A stretch of 64,000 nt of DNA from Odiellus spinosus (taxonomy: Eukaryota > Arthropoda > Arachnida > Opiliones > Phalangiidae). Positions 58,701 through 64,000 of this stretch are shown here, piece after piece. A program made the translations under genes and the position numbers. Below the pieces are notes generated by a model, which was given only the letters and a program-made list of their open reading frames with translations, was not told where the DNA came from and did no database searches. The stretch spans positions 4,466,334 to 4,530,333 of the forward strand of contig OY987225.1 of assembly GCA_963920705.1 (NCBI GenBank), given 5' to 3'. Each line of letters starts with the position of its first letter. Positions within the stretch are counted from its first letter, which is position 1.

Positions 58701-61700
58701 ACCCAATTAAAATTAATTTTTTCACAATTTTTGATGTTAATAGCTGGGGCAGCCTCACTTGATTCAGGCAAAACTCTACATTTTTACCATTGCCCTTTAA
58801 ACCCAATTAAAATTAATTTTTTCATAATTTTTGATGTTAATATCTGGGGCAGCCTCACTTGATTCAGGCAGATCTGTACATTTTTACCATTGCCCTTTAA
58901 ACACAATTAAAATTATTTTTTTCATAATTTTTGATGTTAATAGCTGGGGCAGCCTCACTTGATTCAGGCAAATCTCTACATTTTTATCATTGCCCTTTAA
59001 ACCCAATTAAAATTAATTTTTTCACAATTTTTGATGTTAATAGCTGGGGCAGCTTCACTTGATTCAGGCAGATCTGTACATTTGTGCCATTGCCCTTTAA
59101 ACACAATTAAAATATAAATTTTCAAAATTTTTATGTTAATAGCTTGGGCAGCCTCACTTGATTCAGGCAGATCTCTACATTTTTACCATTGCTCTTTAAA
59201 CCCAATTAAAATTAATTTTTTCATGATTTTTATGTTAAAATCTGGGGCAGCCTCACTTGATTCAGTCAGATCTCTACATTTTACCATTGCCCTTTAAACC
59301 CAATTAAAATAAATTTTTTCATAATTTTTATGTTAATAGCTGGGGCAGCCTCACTTGATTCAGGCAAATCTCTATATTTTTATCATTGCCCTTTAAACCC
59401 AATTAAAATTAATTTTTTCATAATTTTATGTTAAAAGCTGGGGCAGCCTCACTTGATTCAGTCAGATCTCTACATTTTACCATTGCCCTTTAAGCCCAAT
59501 TAAAATAATTTTTTTCATAATTTTTGATGTTAATAGCTGGGGCAGCCTCACTTGATTCAGGCAGATCTCTACATTTTTACCATTGCCCTTTAAACCCAAT
59601 TAAAATTATTTTTTTCATAATTTTTGATGTTAATAGCTGGGGCAGCCTCACTTGATTCAGTCAGATCTCTACATTTTTACCATTGCCCTTTAAACCCAAT
59701 TAAAATTAATTTTTTCACAATTTTTGATGTTAATAGCTGGGGCAGCCTCACTTGATTCAGGCAAATCTCTACATTTTTACCATTGCCCTTTAAACCCAAT
59801 TAAAATTAATTTTTTCATAATTTTTGATGTTAATATCTGGGGCAGCTTCACTTGATTCAGGCAGATCTGTACATTTTTACCATTGCCCTTTAAACACAAA
59901 TAAAAAATAAATTTTCATAATTTTTATGTTAAAAGCTGGGGCAGCCTCACTTGATTCAGTCAGATCTCTACATTTTTACATTGCCCTTTAAACCCAATTA
60001 AAATAATTTTTTTCATAATTTTTGATGTTAATAGCTGGGGCAGCCTCACTTGATTCAGGCAGATCTCTACATTTTTACAATTGCCCTTTAAAACCAATTA
60101 AAATAAATTTTTTCATAATTTTTATGTTAATAGCTGGGGCAGCCTCACTTGATTCAGGCAGATCTGTACATTTTTACCATTGCCCTTTAAACCCAATTAA
60201 AATTAATTTTTCCATAATTTTTGATGTTAATAGCTAAGGCAGCCTCACTTGATTCAGTCAGATCTCTACATTTTTACCATTGCCCTTTCAACCCAATTTA
60301 TATTAATTTTTTCATAATTTTTGATGTTAATAGCTGCGGCAGCCGCACTTGATTCAGTCAAATCTCTACATTTTTACCAGTGCCCTTTAATCCCAATTAA
60401 ACTTAATTTTTTCATAATTTTTCATTTTAATAGCTGCGGCAGCCGCACTTGATTCAGTGAAATCTCTACATTTTTACCAGTGCCCTTTAATCCCAATTAA
60501 AATTTATGTTTTCATAATTTTTGATGTTAATAGCTGCGGCAGCCGAACTTGATTCAGTCAGATCTCTACATTTTTACCATTGCCCTTTAAACCCAATTAA
60601 AATTAATTTTTTCACAATTTTTGATGTTAATAGCTGAGGCAGCCTCACTTGATTCAGTCAGATTTCTACATTTTTACCATTGCCCTTTAAACCCAATTAA
60701 AATTAATTTTTTCACAATTTTTGATGTTAATAGCTGGGGCAGCCTCACTTGATTCAGTCAAATCTCTACATTTTTACCAGTTCCTTTAAACACAATTAAA
60801 ATAAAAAATTTCAAAATTTTTATGTTAATAGCTGGGGCAGCCTCACTTGATTCAGGCAGATCTCTACATTTTTACCATTGCCCTTTAAACCCAATTAAAA
60901 TAATTTGTTTCATAATTTTTGATGTTAATAGCTGGGGCAGCCTCACTTGATTCAGGCAGATCTCTACATTTTTACCATTGCACTTTAAACCCAATTAAAA
61001 TTATTTTTTTCATAATTTTTATGTTAAAAGCTGGGGCAGCCTCACTTGATTCAGTCAGATCTCTACATTTTACCATTGCCCTTTAAACCCAATTAAAATA
61101 TTTTTTTTCATAATTTTTGATGTTAATAGCTGGGGCAGCCTCACTTGATTCAGGCAGATCTCTACATTTTTACAATTGCCCTTTAAACCCAATTAAAATA
61201 ATTTTTTTCATAATTTTTATGTTAATAGCTGGGGCAGCCTCACTTGATTCAGGCAGATCTGTACATTTTTACCATTGCCCTTTAAACCCAATTAAAATTA
61301 ATTTTTTCATAATTTTTGATGTTAATAGCTTGGGCAGCCTCACTTGATTCAGGCAGATCTCTACATTTTTACCATTGCCCCTTAAACCCAATTAAAATTA
61401 ATTTTTTCATAATTTTTATGTTAAAAGCTGGGGCAGCCTCACTTGATTCAGTCAGATCTCTACATTTTACCATTGCCCTTTAAACCGAATTAAAATATTT
61501 TTTTTCATAATTTTTGATGTTAATAGCTGGGGCAGCCTCACTTGATTCAGGCAGATCTCTACATTTTTACAATTGCCCTTTAAACACAATTAAAATAAAA
61601 AATTTCAAAATTTTTATGTTAATAGCTGGGGAAGCCTCACTTGATTCAGGCAGATCTCTACATTTTTACCATTGCCCTTTAAACCCAATTAAAATAATTT

Positions 61701-64000
61701 GTTTCATAATTTTTGATGTTAATAGCTGGGGCAGCCTCACTTGATTCAGGCAGATCTCTACATTTTTACCATTGCACTTTAAACCCAATTAAAATTATTT
61801 TTTTCATAATTTTTATGTTAAAAGCTGGGGCAGCCTCACTTGATTCAGTCAGATCTCTACATTTTACCATTGCCCTTTAAACCCAATTAAAATATTTTTT
61901 TTCATAATTTTTGATGTTAATAGCTGGGGCAGCCTCACTTGATTCAGGCAGATCTCTACATTTTTACAATTGCCCTTTAAACCCAATTAAAATAATTTTT
62001 TTCATAATTTTTATGTTAATAGCTGGGGCAGCCTCACTTGATTCAGGCAGATCTGTACATTTTTACCATTGCCCTTTAAACCCAATTAAAATTAATTTTT
62101 TCATAATTTTTGATGTTAATAGCTTGGGCAGCCTCACTTGATTCAGGCAGATCTCTACATTTTTACCATTGCCCCTTAAACCCAATTAAAATTAATTTTT
62201 TCATAATTTTTATGTTAAAAGCTGGGGCAGCCTCACTTGATTCAGTCAGATCTCTACATTTTACCATTGCCCTTTAAACCGAATTAAAATAATTTTTTTC
62301 ATAATTTTTGATGTTAATAGCTGGGGCAGCCTCACTTGATTCAGGCAGATCTCTACATTTTTACCATTGCCCTTTAAACCCAATTAAAATTATTTTTTTC
62401 ATAATTTTTGATGTTAATAGCTGAGGCAGCCTAACTTGATTCAGTCAGATCTCTACATTTTTACCATTGCCCTTTAAACCCAATTAAAATTAATTTTTTC
62501 ACAATTTTTGATGTTAATAGCTGGGGCAGCCTCACTTGATTCAGGCAAATCTCTACATTTTTACCATTGCCCTTTAAACCCAATTAAAATTAATTTTTTC
62601 ATAATTTTTGATGTTAATATCTGGGGCAGCTTCACTTGATTCAGGCAGATCTGTACATTTTTACCATTGCCCTTTAAACACAATTAAAATATAAGTTTTC
62701 AAAATTTTTATGTTAATAGCTTGGGCAGCCTCACTTGATTCAGGCAGATCTCTACATTTTTACAATTGCCCTTTAAACCCAATTAAAATAAATTTTTTCA
62801 CAATTTTTGATGTTAATAACTGAGGCAGCCTCACTTGATTCAGGCAGATCTGTATATTTTTACCATTGCCCTGTAAACCCAATTAAAAAATTTTTTTTTC
62901 ATAATTTTTGATGTTAATAGCTGGGGCAGCCTCACTTGATTCAGTCAGATCTCTACATTATTACCATTGCCCTTTCAACCCAATTTATATTAATTTTTTC
63001 ATAATTTTTGATGTTAATAGCTGCGGCAGCGCACTTGATTCAGTCAAATCTCTACATTTTTACCAGTGCCCTTTAATCAAAATTAAACTTAATTTTTTCA
63101 TAATTTTTGATTTTAATAGCTGCGGCAGCCGCATTTGATTCAGTCAGATCTCTACATTTTTACCATTGCCCTTTAAACCCAATTAAAATTAATTTTTCCA
63201 TAATTTTTGATGTTAATAGCTGGGGCAGCCTCACTTGATTCAGTCAGATCTCTACATTTTTACCATTGCCGTTTCAACCCAATTTATATTAATTTTTTCA
63301 TAATTTTTGATGTTAATAGCTGCGGCAGCCGCACTTGATTCAGTCAAATCTCGACATTTTTACCAGTGCCCTTTAATCCCAATTAAACTTAATTTTTTCA
63401 TAATTTTTGATTTTAATAGCTGCGGCAGCCGCACTTGATTCAGTCAAATCTCTACATTTTTACCAGTGCCCTTTAATCCCAATTAAAATTAATGTTTTCA
63501 TAATTTTTGATGTTAATAGCTGCGGCAGCCGAACTTGATTTAGGCAGTTCTCTACATTTTTACCATTGTCCTTTAAACCAAATTAAAATTAATTTTTTCA
63601 CAATTTTCGATGTTAATAGCTGGGGCAGCCTCACTTGATTCAGTCAGATCTCTACATTTTACCATTGCCCTTTAAGCCCAATTAAAATAATTTTTTTCAT
63701 AATTTTTGATGTTAATAGCTGGGGCAGCCTCACTTGATTCAGGCAGATCTCTACATTTTTACCATTGCCCTTTAAACCCAATTAAAATTATTTTTTTCAT
63801 AATTTTTGATGTTAATAGCTGGGGCAGCCTCACTTGATTCAGTCAGATCTCTACATTTTTACCATTGCCCTTTAAACCCAATTAAAATTAATTTTTTCAC
63901 AATTTTTGATGTCAATAGCTGAGGCAGCCTAACTTGATTCAGTCAGATCTCTACATTTTTACCATTGCCCTTTAAACCCAATTAAAATTAATTTTTTCAC
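46799..64000 (+). repeat. ~100 bp satellite array B (about 172 monomers, continues past the window)
   Basis: The same monomer as array A but in reverse orientation, read here as GATTCAGTCAGATCTCTACA, TTTTTACCATTGCCCTTTAA, GATGTTAATAGCTGGGGCAG and CCTCACTT. The variants GCTGGGGCAGCCTCAC and GCTGCGGCAGCCGCAC recur with linked changes (CAGGCAGATC / CAGTCAAATC; CCATTGCC / CCAGTGCC). Higher-order periods of about 1480 bp (48253 and 49733), 916 bp (52543 and 53459) and 794 bp (61117 and 61911) are visible. A truncated-monomer junction (ATTTTTACAGGCAGATCTCT) recurs near 51970, 52887, 54103, 56609, 56834, 57643 and 57865 and marks duplicated blocks. Many short open frames are periodic by-products. 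Confidence 0.97.

Noticed and set aside
33658-64000. Dozens of short open frames with the recurring peptide AGAASLDSGRSLHFYHCPLN
   Set aside because: They repeat with the satellite monomer period in both arrays, start and stop at monomer variants and occur on whichever strand the array faces. They are by-products of the tandem repeat, not genes.
46799-64000. CRISPR-like array
   Set aside because: Whole ~100 bp monomers repeat with no unique spacers, in an intron-containing eukaryotic context.

Overview
This is an AT-rich, intron-containing, transposon-dense eukaryotic window. The only recognisable host gene is a divergent ionotropic receptor (IR, chemosensory glutamate-receptor family), which points to a protostome, most likely an arthropod. 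The species cannot be fixed from this sequence. No rRNA, CRISPR or prokaryotic operon is present. The sequence is almost entirely selfish DNA, with several precisely datable nested insertions and two large satellite arrays.

Layout: (1) 1-3.6 kb holds remnants resembling an integrated Maverick/Polinton- or adintovirus-like element: a broken virion-protein-like gene running off the left edge, a near-perfect palindrome that duplicates its start, and two small tandem membrane-protein ORFs. (2) 3.6-6.55 kb holds minisatellites (23 bp and 39 bp units), a tRNA-like sequence and a dispersed repeat. (3) 6.7-10.3 kb, minus strand, holds the 3' part of an IR gene in five phase-consistent exons; one intron carries a cluster of palindromic MITEs. 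(4) 10.3-12.7 kb holds a 24 bp minisatellite and more copies of the same repeats. (5) 12.74-16.55 kb is a full-length but broken CR1/L2-type non-LTR retrotransposon (minus strand). (6) 16.55-25.75 kb is a BEL/Pao LTR retrotransposon (minus strand) with both LTRs, a 5 bp target duplication and a tRNA-Phe primer site; it is itself interrupted by two DNA elements. (7) 25.76-33.66 kb is an Academ-like DNA transposon with ~600 bp inverted repeats and a decayed long ORF encoding a PIN/XPG-like nuclease and a CXC-type tail. A 462 bp foldback element (8 bp target duplication) and a 1009 bp non-autonomous Helitron sit inside its right repeat. (8) 33.66-40.05 kb and 46.80-64.00 kb are two arrays of one ~100 bp satellite in opposite orientation, with higher-order repeat structure. 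(9) Between them lie an apparently intact hAT transposon (40.305-43.991 kb, 8 bp target duplication, two-exon transposase), a GC-box/octamer minisatellite, a truncated second copy of the non-LTR ORF1, and a long-TIR non-autonomous element.

The genes do not form a pathway. What links them is stratigraphy: interrupted repeats and target duplications give an order of insertion. The non-LTR, Academ-like and BEL elements are decayed to different degrees, the foldback, MITE and Helitron are younger than their hosts, and the hAT looks youngest and possibly still coding-competent. The items most worth follow-up are the viral-like cluster at the left edge, the exactly resolvable nested insertions, the divergently oriented satellite arrays and the intact hAT.
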